From contig NC_013174.1 of the NCBI RefSeq assembly GCF_000024065.1, positions 930,001 to 994,000 of the forward strand: a stretch of DNA of 64,000 bases, given 5' to 3'. This stretch comes from Jonesia denitrificans DSM 20603. GTDB lineage: Bacteria > Actinomycetota > Actinomycetes > Actinomycetales > Cellulomonadaceae. Each line of letters begins with the position of its first letter. Position 1 is the stretch's first letter. This document shows positions 26,001 through 33,932 of this stretch, one piece after another. The notes below the pieces were generated by a model. It did not search any database. It saw nothing but the letters and a program-made list of their open reading frames with translations, and was not told the DNA's origin. The position numbers and the translations under genes were made by a program.

Positions 26001-26363
26001 GTGAACGACTCAACGAACACCTCTGACACCACACCTGGGCGGGCGGCACCGCAACTGCCCGTGCGGATGCTCCACGACCGCGTGTTGGTGCACCCTGAGA
26101 AAGACACCACGGAACGACAATCCAGCGCCGGTTTGGTGATCCCAGCCACAGCGGTTGGTCCGAAGAAACTTGCGTGGGCGCTTGTTGCCGCCCTGGGTGA
26201 CAACGTGCGCCAGGTCCGGCTCGGGGACCGGGTCTTGTTTGACCCTGAAGATCGCGCTGAGGTTGATATCGCTGGTACAGACTACGTACTGCTGCGCGAG
26301 AAAGATATCCACGCGGTTGCGCAAGCCGACGAATCAGAGCGCCCAACAGGCCTATACCTGTAA
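26001..26363 (+). CDS. GroES-like co-chaperonin family protein
   Basis: 120 residues from GTG 26001, supported by the leaderless -10 box. The fold is GroES-like: PVRMLHDRVLVHPEKD, SSAGLVIPATA, the mobile-loop position, VRLGDRVLFDPEDRAEVDIAGTDYVLLREKDIHAV. It differs from the true GroES in having an N-terminal extension of about 18 residues and an extra C-terminal tail (ADESERPTGLYL), and no groEL is adjacent. This paralogue next to bcp is common in Micrococcales; its partner is unknown. Confidence 0.82.
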   Translation: MNDSTNTSDTTPGRAAPQLPVRMLHDRVLVHPEKDTTERQSSAGLVIPATAVGPKKLAWALVAALGDNVRQVRLGDRVLFDPEDRAEVDIAGTDYVLLREKDIHAVAQADESERPTGLYL

Positions 26364-26518
26364 ATTGCCGATGCACTCGGCACGTTCTCGCCCTCACTTG
26401 AGTTCCCATGATGGGAATCAGTCACTATGGGCGGATCTGCTGCTGGTGGGTAGGGTCAAAGGAGCAAGCTCACAGAGTTACTGACCGATGACGCAAGAGA
26501 TGCTGTGAGGATCAGGGT

Positions 26519-26542
26519 GGGGTGAAAAACAATATTCACCCC
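26519..26542. other. Perfect 8-bp inverted repeat in intergenic region
   Basis: GGGGTGAA, eight-base A/T loop, TTCACCCC. It lies 155 bases after the GroES-like gene and 114 bases before the next start. It could be a factor-independent terminator without T-run or a regulator site. The rest of 26364-26655 shows nothing I recognise. Confidence 0.55.
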
Positions 26543-26655
26543 CGATTCACGCACATCTCTCACGCAGATTTTAGGTTTGCAAGGCACGCTTAATTGAGTG
26601 CCACGAAACCCGCTGTGTGGCTTGGATCCGTCCCCCTAATGGCAAGGAGAGCGCG

Positions 26656-26886
26656 ATGCGTCGTGAACCACGCGAACTGCCTAGTGAGTTCAGCCCTGAG
26701 GACCTTTTTGATGTTGAACTCAACGACGATGTGCGTGCACTGCTTGGTGAGGAAAGCCCCGCTGATCGGATCAGGTCTGGTGACATTCCTGCGGCGCTGC
26801 TCGCTGACTTAGCGGTGAGTTCATCGGCTGCACGCTGTGTGCCGCTCCCTGGTGACCAGCAGGAAAAGAGAGCCCACAGCGCATAG
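26656..26886 (+). CDS. Hypothetical small acidic protein
   Basis: 76 residues from ATG 26656 with a ribosome site (GGCAAGGAGA). Asp/Glu-rich N-terminal half (PEDLFDVELNDDVRALLGEE) followed by a small-residue segment. No signal peptide or known domain. The ribosome site and position upstream of the tRNA-Lys pair support translation. Confidence 0.5.
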   Translation: MRREPRELPSEFSPEDLFDVELNDDVRALLGEESPADRIRSGDIPAALLADLAVSSSAARCVPLPGDQQEKRAHSA

Positions 26887-26996
26887 GGGTACATGCGAGT
26901 GAGGGGTGCGAGGGGCTACGACGCCCTGTGACAGTGACGAGCGCGACACGCACTCACATTGGAGATTTCCCGCTCGATTGCTATTGTTTCTTGTGC

Positions 26997-27072
<76 letters not shown>

Positions 27073-27076
27073 GATG

Positions 27077-27105
27077 AAAACCCAAGACACACGTCTTGGG
27101 TTTTT
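27077..27105 (+). terminator. Terminator after tRNA-Lys copy 1
   Basis: AAAACCCAAGAC, loop ACAC, GTCTTGGGTTTTT with a T-rich tail: a typical factor-independent terminator five bases after the tRNA. Confidence 0.93.
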
Positions 27106-27211
27106 CTTTACCCCCACCGGCCTCAACGCGTCCTCGAGCGCGCAAAAAGTGACGAGGGTGACACAACGAGAAATTGGAGAATCTGCAGGCCGTTGCTATT
27201 GTTTCTTGTGC

Positions 27212-27287
<76 letters not shown>

Positions 27288-27290
27288 CAC

Positions 27291-27320
27291 AAAAGCCGGA
27301 TCACACGATCCGGCTTTTTT
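27291..27320 (+). terminator. Terminator after tRNA-Lys copy 2
   Basis: AAAAGCCGGATC, loop ACAC, GATCCGGCTTTTTT. Same design as the first but different stem sequence. Confidence 0.93.
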
Positions 27321-27451
27321 CATGCCCACCAACGTGGCGCATCGGTGAGGCAATCCCTCCGGACCGCCCACATCACCCAGCGCATGCGCAGGTCACCCGA
27401 TCATGGCAGGGTAGAAAAAGTCCGCACAAGTCCACTTGGAAGAAGGAAGCG

Positions 27452-27631
27452 ATGCTCCCCAACGAACCACGCGACGTCCACTCAGCGGAAGAAGCGCCAG
27501 ACATGGTTCCACTCGATGGCCGGGACGGACAACCAGTGGAACAAGGCGGGCAAGACGACCCGCGCACCCTTGACGCCAACGACCCGCTCAAAGACCCCCA
27601 TGTGGTCGTCGATGACGACACTCAACTATGA
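27452..27631 (+). CDS. Small very acidic protein, unknown
   Basis: 59 residues from ATG 27452 with a good ribosome site (GAAGGAAG, six bases upstream). It starts MLPNEPRDVHSAEEAPDMVP and ends with a run of Asp residues (VVVDDDTQL). Over a quarter of residues are Asp or Glu and there is no hydrophobic core, so it is probably disordered. I do not recognise the family. Confidence 0.55.
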   Translation: MLPNEPRDVHSAEEAPDMVPLDGRDGQPVEQGGQDDPRTLDANDPLKDPHVVVDDDTQL

Positions 27632-27706
27632 ACACACTGTAGATGAGGTTTGGGTTAAAGCCCCAACAGCTCTGCCAACCCGATAGCAGAGTTCACGCGA
27701 CGTGAC

Positions 27707-27740
27707 AGGACCCTGCGTTGGCTGGCCAACGCAGGGTCCT
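27707..27740. terminator. Strong palindromic terminator between convergent genes
   Basis: AGGACCCTGCGTTGG pairs perfectly with CCAACGCAGGGTCCT around CTGG. It lies 66 bases after the dps stop on the minus strand and 75 bases after the small acidic gene on the plus strand, so it can serve both. Confidence 0.75.
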
Positions 27741-27806
27741 GAAAGTACGCCTCCTGCATATCAATGACAACAAGTGCCACCTGTGCAGGCATCATCACCT
27801 CAACTG

Positions 27807-28370
27807 CTAGTTCACGCGCCGAGCCGCAGCGGCAGCTTCCTTCGCGCTTTCAATATTCTCAGTCAGCAGTTCACCACTGGGATTTTCCAGGTGGGAACGC
27901 ATAAACCATTGGAACAGTTCCAGTTCCCCGGTTTGGGAGATGAGGATGTCCTCGGTGATCGGGTCAAGGTCAGACACTAGTTCGAGGGCGGCACGGTGGT
28001 CCGAGATGACCCCGTTGTACACCACGTCCAGCGCGGCGAGATGTTCAGAGGTGGTCGCCCGCCCAATGGGGTAGTCGTGCCATGTCCGCTTCGCGGTGAG
28101 GTCGCCGGGCAACCCGTTCGGGGCAACCCCGAGGGTGGCCATGCGCTCCGCGAGGGCGTCAACCATGGCACGCACTTGGTCAATTTGGGGGTCAAGCATT
28201 TCGTGGACGGAAATGAAGTCGCGTCCAACAACGTTCCAGTGGGCGTGTTTGAGGGTGAGTTGCAGGTCGTTCAGTGCGTGGATGCGCATCTGGAGTGTGT
28301 CGGCGACCTTGTGTCCGTCAGCTAACTCCAGTCCAGGCACGGTGTAGTTCGCATACATGTCACTTGCCAT
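27807..28370 (-). CDS. dps: DNA-protection ferritin Dps
   Basis: 187 residues from ATG 28370 with a ribosome site (AAAAGGAGGG). Dps dodecamers oxidise ferrous iron and shield DNA in starvation or oxidative stress. The ferroxidase signature is intact: LTLKHAHWNVVGRDFISVHE then MLDPQIDQVRAMVDALAERM. The later HLENPSGELL region and Ala/Arg-rich C-terminal helix fit the actinobacterial type. Confidence 0.95.
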   Translation of the reverse strand: MASDMYANYTVPGLELADGHKVADTLQMRIHALNDLQLTLKHAHWNVVGRDFISVHEMLDPQIDQVRAMVDALAERMATLGVAPNGLPGDLTAKRTWHDYPIGRATTSEHLAALDVVYNGVISDHRAALELVSDLDPITEDILISQTGELELFQWFMRSHLENPSGELLTENIESAKEAAAAARRVN

Positions 28371-28499
28371 GGTTGAAAACCCTCCTTTTGGGGTGTGATC
28401 CGCTCATGTGATCTGTGGTGACACTCGTTACGCTAACGCTGTTTCGCTGCACCCGCCTGCTGGGGCGGGCACATCGGCTATGGGCGAACGGGAGCGCGA

Positions 28500-29120
28500 C
28501 TATTCGAACCGTGCGGTATCTCCAGCCCCAACACGCACAACTTCCGCGCTACCAGAGGAGTAGTCAATCACTGTGGTGGGTTCCTCCCCGCAATCGCCTG
28601 CTTCGACAACAGCGTCAAGCACGTGGTCGAGTTCTTCTTTGATTTGCCACCCTTCAGTGAGTGGGGAGTCGATGTCAGGCAGGATCAGGGAGCTCGACAA
28701 GATCGGTTCCCCCAGTTCCGCGATAATGCTGCGCACAATTTCGTTGTCTGGGATGCGCACACCCACTGTTTTCTTCTTGGGGTGGGCCAGGCGGCGGGGT
28801 ACTTCTTTGGTGGCGGGCAAAATGAATGTGTAAGGGCCAGGAGTGGCAGCTTTGATGGCACGGAATGCGTGATTGTCGAGGATGACGAGTTGACCAAGCT
28901 GGGAGAAATCAGAACACACGAGTGTCATATGGTGACGCTCATCGAGGTCACGGATCGCGCGGATTCGGTCAGAACCGAAGTGGTTGTCCATGGCGCATCC
29001 CAGTGCATAACCAGAGTCGGTGGGGTAGGCGATCACCGCGCCGTTGCGGAGGGCGTCTGCCACCTGGGAAATGAGCCGTTGTTGGGGGTTGTCTGGGTGG
29101 ATGTCAAAGAACTTCGCCAT
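28500..29120 (-). CDS. YciO/YrdC/Sua5 family protein
   Basis: 206 residues from ATG 29120. YrdC-fold proteins make threonylcarbamoyl-AMP for the t6A tRNA modification; this one is closer to the YciO branch in length and in the N-terminus (FFDIHPDNPQQRLISQVADAL), with VIAYPTDSGYALGCAMDN, ATPGPYTFILPATKEVPRRL, KKKTVGVRIPDN and SSSLILP. YciO has weak or different activity in vitro in other bacteria, so t6A synthesis is not certain. Confidence 0.88.
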   Translation of the reverse strand: MAKFFDIHPDNPQQRLISQVADALRNGAVIAYPTDSGYALGCAMDNHFGSDRIRAIRDLDERHHMTLVCSDFSQLGQLVILDNHAFRAIKAATPGPYTFILPATKEVPRRLAHPKKKTVGVRIPDNEIVRSIIAELGEPILSSSLILPDIDSPLTEGWQIKEELDHVLDAVVEAGDCGEEPTTVIDYSSGSAEVVRVGAGDTARFE

Positions 29121-29180
29121 GTTCGCAGACTAGTTCCTCACCGGCGATCCGCAACCGCACCGCGCCGGGGGGCCATGGAC

Positions 29181-29186
29181 TACCCT
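29181..29186 (+). promoter_or_regulatory. Putative -10 box of leaderless ATP-grasp gene
   Basis: TACCCT lies seven bases before GTG 29194. Confidence 0.5.
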
Positions 29187-29193
29187 TGGGTGT

Positions 29194-30096
29194 GTGACGA
29201 ATCGACGCGTAGCTCTTGTGACTTGTTCTGACCTTCCTGACCTTGCACCTGATGACCAGCATCTGGTGGGTGCGTTGGCTCAGGAAAGTATCGATGCGGT
29301 GCCCGCTGTGTGGGATGACCCGGCGGTGGCGTGGGATGAGTTTGACCTCGTTGTCGTGCGCTCAACCCGTGACTATGCGGCACGCCGGGACGAGTTTGTG
29401 TCATGGGCGAAATCTGTTCCACGGTTACTCAATCACGCTGACGTGGTGGAGTGGAACATTGATAAGTATTACTTAAAGGAAATGGAAGAACGTGGGATCC
29501 CAGTGGTGAGGACGCTGTGGCTTGACCCGGCGCGTCACTTCACCTCGCAGGCGATCCACACGCGGCTTCCTGCCTTTGGTGACTACGTTATTAAGCCCAC
29601 GATTTCTGCTGGTGCCAAAGATACTGCCCGCTACCAGGAGGCCACCGCTCAAGCACGCGGTGAAGCGATCATGCATGTGCGTGACCTGTTGCTGTCGGGG
29701 CGCCACGTCATGATCCAGCCGTACTTGAAGCAGATTGATGAGAAAGGTGAGACCTCACTGATTTTCATTGATGGTCAGTTCTCCCATGCTGCAAGGAAAA
29801 ACCCGATGCTTGCGCGTGGGGATGCCCCCGCGTCCCAGTATCAGGTTGAAGTGACCGTGGGAGATGGCGCAGAACCGGAGTATGTGGAGTTAGCCCGCAA
29901 AGCGTTACACGCCGCCCACGAGATCACCGGTGATGAGGAACGTTTCTTGTATGCCCGTGTTGACCTCATTCCCTCAGACACTGGTGAACCAGTGCTTCTC
30001 GAAATTGAACTCACCGAACCCACCCTGTTCTTTGCTGAGAACGAAGAAGCTGCACAGCGATTCGCTCAAGCGGTCGCTTCACGCCTCGATTCCTAG
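29194..30096 (+). CDS. ATP-grasp domain protein (RimK/glutathione-synthetase-like)
   Basis: 300 residues from GTG 29194, which matches the leaderless spacing. The N-terminal third is a preATP-grasp domain (DLVVVRSTRDYAARRDEFVSW). The ATP-grasp part has DYVIKPTISAGAKDT, HVMIQPYLKQIDEKGETSLIFIDG and the metal-binding tail LYARVDLIPSDTGEPVLLEIELTEPTLFF. Such enzymes ligate a carboxylate to an amine; the substrate cannot be read from this sequence. Close homologues are widespread and uncharacterised in actinobacteria. Confidence 0.85.
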   Translation: MTNRRVALVTCSDLPDLAPDDQHLVGALAQESIDAVPAVWDDPAVAWDEFDLVVVRSTRDYAARRDEFVSWAKSVPRLLNHADVVEWNIDKYYLKEMEERGIPVVRTLWLDPARHFTSQAIHTRLPAFGDYVIKPTISAGAKDTARYQEATAQARGEAIMHVRDLLLSGRHVMIQPYLKQIDEKGETSLIFIDGQFSHAARKNPMLARGDAPASQYQVEVTVGDGAEPEYVELARKALHAAHEITGDEERFLYARVDLIPSDTGEPVLLEIELTEPTLFFAENEEAAQRFAQAVASRLDS

Positions 30097-30141
30097 GCGT
30101 TCAATTTAGTGAGGCACGGCGATTGTGCGTAGAATCGTCGT

Positions 30142-30218
30142 GCCTCCGTAGCTCAGTTGGATAGAGCAAGGGCCTTCTAATCCCTAGGTCGCAGGTTCGA
30201 ATCCTGTCGGGGGCGCCA
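30142..30218 (+). tRNA. tRNA-Arg (anticodon TCT)
   Basis: Acceptor GCCTCCG/CGGGGGC, anticodon loop CTTCTAA (TCT), T arm GCAGGTTCGAATCCTGT, CCA encoded at 30216-30218. Confidence 0.95.
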
Positions 30219-30274
30219 CAGATGGACCCCACCGTGAACGGTGATTGTCTTATTCCCACAACCCAGGACGTTGA

Positions 30275-30802
30275 GTGAACAACCAGTCCACCAGTGATGA
30301 CAGCGACCGCGCCACCGTGACAATGTGGACCGACGGGGCCTGCAAAGGGAACCCCGGGGTAGGGGGTTGGGGTGTGTGGATGACCTCCGGGGCCCACACC
30401 AAAGAACTCTTTGGTGGTGAAAACCACACAACGAATAATCGCATGGAGCTCATGGCCGTCATTGAAGGGCTCCGCGCACTCAAACGTCCCTGTGATGTAA
30501 ACCTCCACGTTGACTCCACTTACGTGATGAAAGGCATCACCTCGTGGATTCATGGGTGGAAACGCAACGGGTGGCGTACTGCAGACAAAAAACCTGTCAA
30601 GAACGCTGAACTCTGGCGCGAACTTGACGACCAAGTCACCCGCCACCGCGTCACCTGGACCTGGGTGAAAGGTCACTCCGGAGACGTAGGAAACGACAAA
30701 GCTGACGAACTCGCCAACAAGGGAGTCGAACTTGTGCGCTCAACGACGAGTAGCACACCCACGGAACCACCCTCCCGGCACATGCCGGCCACCAAGGAGT
30801 AG
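30275..30802 (+). CDS. rnhA: Ribonuclease HI
   Basis: 175 residues from GTG 30275. It cuts RNA in RNA/DNA hybrids. The four catalytic acids are in place: Asp20 ([11 protein letters not shown]), Glu58 (NNRMELMAV), Asp80 (LHVDSTYV) and Asp141 (GNDKADELA), with the histidine in VKGHSGD. About 20 extra Ser/Thr-rich residues follow the domain. The map gene follows closely. Confidence 0.94.
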   Translation: MNNQSTSDDSDRATVTMWTDGACKGNPGVGGWGVWMTSGAHTKELFGGENHTTNNRMELMAVIEGLRALKRPCDVNLHVDSTYVMKGITSWIHGWKRNGWRTADKKPVKNAELWRELDDQVTRHRVTWTWVKGHSGDVGNDKADELANKGVELVRSTTSSTPTEPPSRHMPATKE

Positions 30803-30811
30803 CGTGACACT

Positions 30812-31579
30812 GTGATTGAGAAGAAAACGCCAGAACAGATCGAAAAGATGCGGGTTGTTGGTGCAGTTGTTGCCACCGCCCTCGAGGAAATGCAACAAGC
30901 AGCCGCACCAGGAGTGTCACTCAAAGAGCTCGACGCTGTCGGCGCTCAAGTCCTCGCCGACCATGGTGCAACATCCCCCTTCCTCAACTACCACCCAGAC
31001 TGGGCGCCATCACCCTTCCCCGGATCCATCTGTGCATCCGTCAACGACGCCGTGGTCCACGGTATCCCCACCGACCAACTGATCGCAGACGGTGACGTCG
31101 TGTCCATCGACTTTGGTGCGGTCCTTGACGGATGGTGCGGTGACGCCGCCCGCACCTTCATCGTTGGCACACCACGCCCCGAAGACGAACACCTCATCGA
31201 GGTCACACGCCAAGCCCTCTACGCCGGGATCGAAGCCGCCCAGGTAGGAAACACCGTGGGAGACATCGGCCACGCTGTTCACGCACTAGCCCGCAAACAC
31301 CGCCTCGGTAACCTCGAAGACCACGGTGGACACGGCATCGGCACAGAAATGCACATGGACCCCTTCGTCCCCAACAAAGCCAAAAAAGGGAAAGGCACAC
31401 GCCTCGAAGAGGGCATGGTCATCTGCATTGAACCCATGTTCATCCTCGGCGGCAAAGACAGCTACTACTACGACGACGACGGGTGGACCATCCGATCCAT
31501 CAAAGGCGGCCGCTCAGCGCACTGGGAGCACACCATCGCCATCACAGCGCAAGGGCCTGACATCCTCACAATCCCATGA
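30812..31579 (+). CDS. map: Methionine aminopeptidase, type I
   Basis: 255 residues from GTG 30812. It removes the initiator methionine from nascent proteins. Metal ligands are seen in DVVSIDFGAVLDGWCGDAART (two Asp), GHGIGTEMHMDPFVPN (His), the EEGMVICIEPMF Glu and WEHTIAIT Glu. The stop overlaps orn (ATGA). A ribosome site AAGGAG lies 12 bases before the GTG, slightly far. Confidence 0.95.
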   Translation: MIEKKTPEQIEKMRVVGAVVATALEEMQQAAAPGVSLKELDAVGAQVLADHGATSPFLNYHPDWAPSPFPGSICASVNDAVVHGIPTDQLIADGDVVSIDFGAVLDGWCGDAARTFIVGTPRPEDEHLIEVTRQALYAGIEAAQVGNTVGDIGHAVHALARKHRLGNLEDHGGHGIGTEMHMDPFVPNKAKKGKGTRLEEGMVICIEPMFILGGKDSYYYDDDGWTIRSIKGGRSAHWEHTIAITAQGPDILTIP

Positions 31580-32244
31580 CCAACAGCGCACCCACTCACC
31601 CCATTGTGTGGATCGACTGCGAAATGACCGGGCTCGACATCACCCAAGATGCGCTCATCGAAATCGCAGCGATCGTGACCGACAGCGAGCTCAATCCCCT
31701 CGACGAGGGGATTGACCTCGTCATCAAACCTCCCACAGAAGCCCTGACCACGATGGGCGACTTTGTGCGGACCATGCACACCCGCTCCGGGCTGCTCAAC
31801 GAACTCGACGACGGACTCACCCTCGAAGACGCCGAACAACGTGTGTTGCGCTACGTCAAAAAACACAGTCCCGTAGCCCGTAAAGCCCCCCTGGCAGGAA
31901 ACTCTGTGGGCACGGACCGTCTCTTCCTCAACAGAGACATGCCTGCCCTCACCGCGCACCTGCACTACCGCATCATCGACGTGTCTTCCATGAAAGAACT
32001 CGCACGCCGCTGGTACCCCCGCACCTACTACGCCGCACCTGGGAAAAACGGGGGACACCGAGCGCTCGCAGACATCCTGGAATCCATTGATGAACTGCGG
32101 TACTACCGCAAGGCCATGTTCAAAGAGAGCCCAGGCCTTGACACACAACAATCACGTCGGGTCGCAGCGGACATTGTGCAGAACTCTGTCAGCGGAACGA
32201 TCACCGCACTGTCCGTTCCCTCCTCCGAGGACACCCCCAACTAG
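31576..32244 (+). CDS. orn: Oligoribonuclease
   Basis: 222 residues from ATG 31576, four-base overlap with map. Orn degrades dinucleotides left by RNA turnover. DEDDh exonuclease motifs: WIDCEMTGLD (Asp, Glu), GNSVGTDRLFLNRDMP (Asp), and HRALADILESIDEL (His, Asp). The C-terminal extension after residue 190 is longer than in E. coli, as usual in actinobacteria. tRNA-His follows after 89 bases. Confidence 0.95.
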   Translation: MTNSAPTHPIVWIDCEMTGLDITQDALIEIAAIVTDSELNPLDEGIDLVIKPPTEALTTMGDFVRTMHTRSGLLNELDDGLTLEDAEQRVLRYVKKHSPVARKAPLAGNSVGTDRLFLNRDMPALTAHLHYRIIDVSSMKELARRWYPRTYYAAPGKNGGHRALADILESIDELRYYRKAMFKESPGLDTQQSRRVAADIVQNSVSGTITALSVPSSEDTPN

Positions 32245-32333
32245 TGGGTGGTGTGGATCACCTCCGTTCAGTTTCGGTTTTCCGGCTCTGACCGGGTATG
32301 CTTTTCTAGGTCGCTGACAAAATCAGCGCCATG

Positions 32334-32409
32334 GTGGGTATAGCTCAGCAGGTAGAGCACCTGGTTGTGGTCCAGGGGGTCGCGGGTTCAAGTCCCGTTA
32401 CTCACCCCA
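32334..32409 (+). tRNA. tRNA-His (anticodon GTG)
   Basis: Acceptor GTGGGTA/TACTCAC, anticodon GTG in CTGGTTGTGGTCCAG, T arm GCGGGTTCAAGTCCCGT and encoded CCA at 32407-32409; the extra G-1 is at 32333. Its 3' end is the left border of the metal island. Confidence 0.96.
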
Positions 32410-33231
32410 AATGGGAGAGGTTCAAACCCTCGACAAGAGTCACCACTCTTCGTTCGGGTTGAACCTCTCCCTTCTTTTTCGCTTCAGCCGCCCAGTTCAG
32501 GGCGTTCATCTGCTCCTCCGTGTCGCAGAGTGACCCGAAGGGCCGCTCGTACTCGACCCGCACATTCCCTTCTTCCTCGATGAAGATCCGATGGAAAAAC
32601 GCCTGGTTACACCGCCGCCGGTTCGTATCATCAGCGCGCTAGTACACACTCACGATGGTGGCGAGCAGCCCGAGCGAGTCATCGAAGTTTGCCCGAGCCG
32701 ACGCATACTCCTCGTGATGTGCTTCGAGCCGGTGTTGAATGTCCCTGATCTGGTTCGCGATGCGTTCTTGCTCCTGCTTCAACAGGTCGATCGGTACCGC
32801 CCCCGCATAGTGGGCCTGCAACAGCTTCATCCGCTCATCATCGAGACGGTCGCGCTCGCTCGTCAGCCGCGACAACTCTTTCGTCTCGTTCGCCATGAGC
32901 AGGTCGAAGTCTGCGTGAATCTTTCCGGCGAGGTCATGCCGCATGCCGGGTGACACTTCGATCATCTCGTAGTATTTCTCGATGAGCCGCTCGACGTCTT
33001 CGATGAGCATGGCTTGCCTTGTGCACTCGGTCTTCCCAGAGTGCCTGCCTGAGCACACGAAGTATGGGTAGACGTTGCCGTGCCGGTTTCTTGCGTTCGT
33101 GATGATCAGCCGTTCGCCGCACTGACCGCAGTAGATGGTGTCCTTCAGGTAGTGGTCATGCACCTGCGGATTTGTGTGCGTCGAGCACGGCCTGTACCTG
33201 GTACCAGACTTCTTTGGGCACAATTGAATTG
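32402..33231 (-). pseudogene. Large serine recombinase, C-terminal relic
   Basis: On the minus strand, SIVPKEVWYQVQAVLDAHKSAG (33231 to about 33170) is followed after a frameshift near 33165 by QVHDHYLKDTIYCGQCGERL, the zinc-ribbon domain of large serine recombinases (CGQC, later FVCSGRH and ECTRQ), then the coiled-coil (RLTSERDRLDDERMKLLQAH). A TAG at 32639-32641 interrupts the frame; behind it, NRRRCNQAFFHRIFIEEEG continues as in family C-termini and ends in a TGA (32402-32404) inside the 3' end of tRNA-His. The catalytic N-terminal resolvase domain is absent. Not functional. Confidence 0.82.
32413..32471 (+). terminator. Hairpin with T-run downstream of tRNA-His
   Basis: GGGAGAGGTTCAA (32413-32425) pairs with TTGAACCTCTCCC (32459-32471), followed by TTCTTTTTC. 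It can terminate tRNA-His transcription, and it lies inside the coding sequence of the recombinase relic. Confidence 0.75.
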
Positions 33232-33461
33232 GCCTGGCTCTTGTTCCGACCGGTTTCCCTGTCAGCCGGTCGGTGACAGAAGCGTCTCGGTTTCAGCGTA
33301 GTACGCCTGTTCGACCTCGATCGGAGTACGCATATCGAGTTCCCCGTGGAGCCGCTCATGGTTCCACCACCACACGTATTCGAGGGTCGCAAGCTCGACC
33401 TCCTCGACCGTCCGCCAGGGCCTTGCTGACGGATCAGTTCGGTCTTGTAGACCTTCATGGC
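33232..33461 (-). pseudogene. IS3-family transposase (OrfB) C-terminal relic
   Basis: Minus-strand pieces VYKTELIRQQGP and, after a frameshift, WRTVEEVELATLEYVWWWNH, ERLHGELDMRTPIEVEQAYY and (after another shift) TDRLTGKPVGTRA match the end of IS3-type integrase/transposase. Two frameshifts and loss of the DDE N-terminal part make it inactive. It abuts the recombinase relic directly. Confidence 0.75.
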
Positions 33462-33538
33462 GCCCAGCAGATCAACCAAGAAGCGACTCATGGCACCCAA
33501 GTAGCTGGTGAGCGACAGAGAGGAGCTCCGAGCACGAC

Positions 33539-33552
33539 TTGATCTAGGTCAA
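33539..33552. promoter_or_regulatory. Fnr-type operator TTGATCTAGGTCAA
   Basis: The near-perfect palindrome TTGAT-N4-GTCAA (extended CTTGA...TCAAG) matches the Fnr/FLP consensus TTGAT-N4-ATCAA. It lies 93 bases upstream of the CopZ-like gene, and the island encodes a Crp/Fnr regulator at 38089. Confidence 0.6.
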
Positions 33553-33644
33553 GGCTGAGGCTCTGTCAACACAATAGTCTGGGTGGTGAAGGCCAGGAAC
33601 CTCCTGGTCGATCCCCGTTTCGGGGTGAAGCGAAAGGACTCATC

Positions 33645-33881
33645 ATGGCGAACGCTACTGACATCACCCACACTCTGCTGCGCGCCGAGGGTTTCTCGTG
33701 CCCGTCGTGCGTGACCAAGATCGAGAAGCAGGTCGGCAAGCTCGATGGCGTCGAGAACGTGACGGTGCACTTCGCCTCGGGTCGCGTTGAGATCGACCAC
33801 GATGAGACAAGAAGTTCCGTCGACGATCTCATTGCTGCTGTCGATAAGGCCGGCTATAAGTCGAAGGCCTCCGCGTTCTAG
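33645..33881 (+). CDS. Heavy-metal-associated domain protein (CopZ-like)
   Basis: 78 residues from ATG 33645 with ribosome site GAAAGGA. A single HMA ferredoxin-like domain carrying Cys19-Pro-Ser-Cys22 (GFSCPSCVTKIEKQV) and the typical end DDLIAAVDKAGYKSKAS. Such proteins carry a soft metal ion to a P-type ATPase. The canonical MxCxxC methionine is replaced (FSCPSC), so the metal may not be copper. The ATPase gene follows 51 bases later and itself lacks an N-terminal HMA domain, so this protein probably replaces it. Confidence 0.9.
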   Translation: MANATDITHTLLRAEGFSCPSCVTKIEKQVGKLDGVENVTVHFASGRVEIDHDETRSSVDDLIAAVDKAGYKSKASAF

Positions 33882-33932
33882 CCAAACGGTTCCTAACGCA
33901 CTAAGTTCATCAATTCGAAAGGCGGCACATTC

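Noticed and set aside
27345-27686. 113-codon open frame near the small acidic gene
   Set aside because: Out of frame with the 59-residue gene at 27452, which has the ribosome site and a sensible acidic composition.
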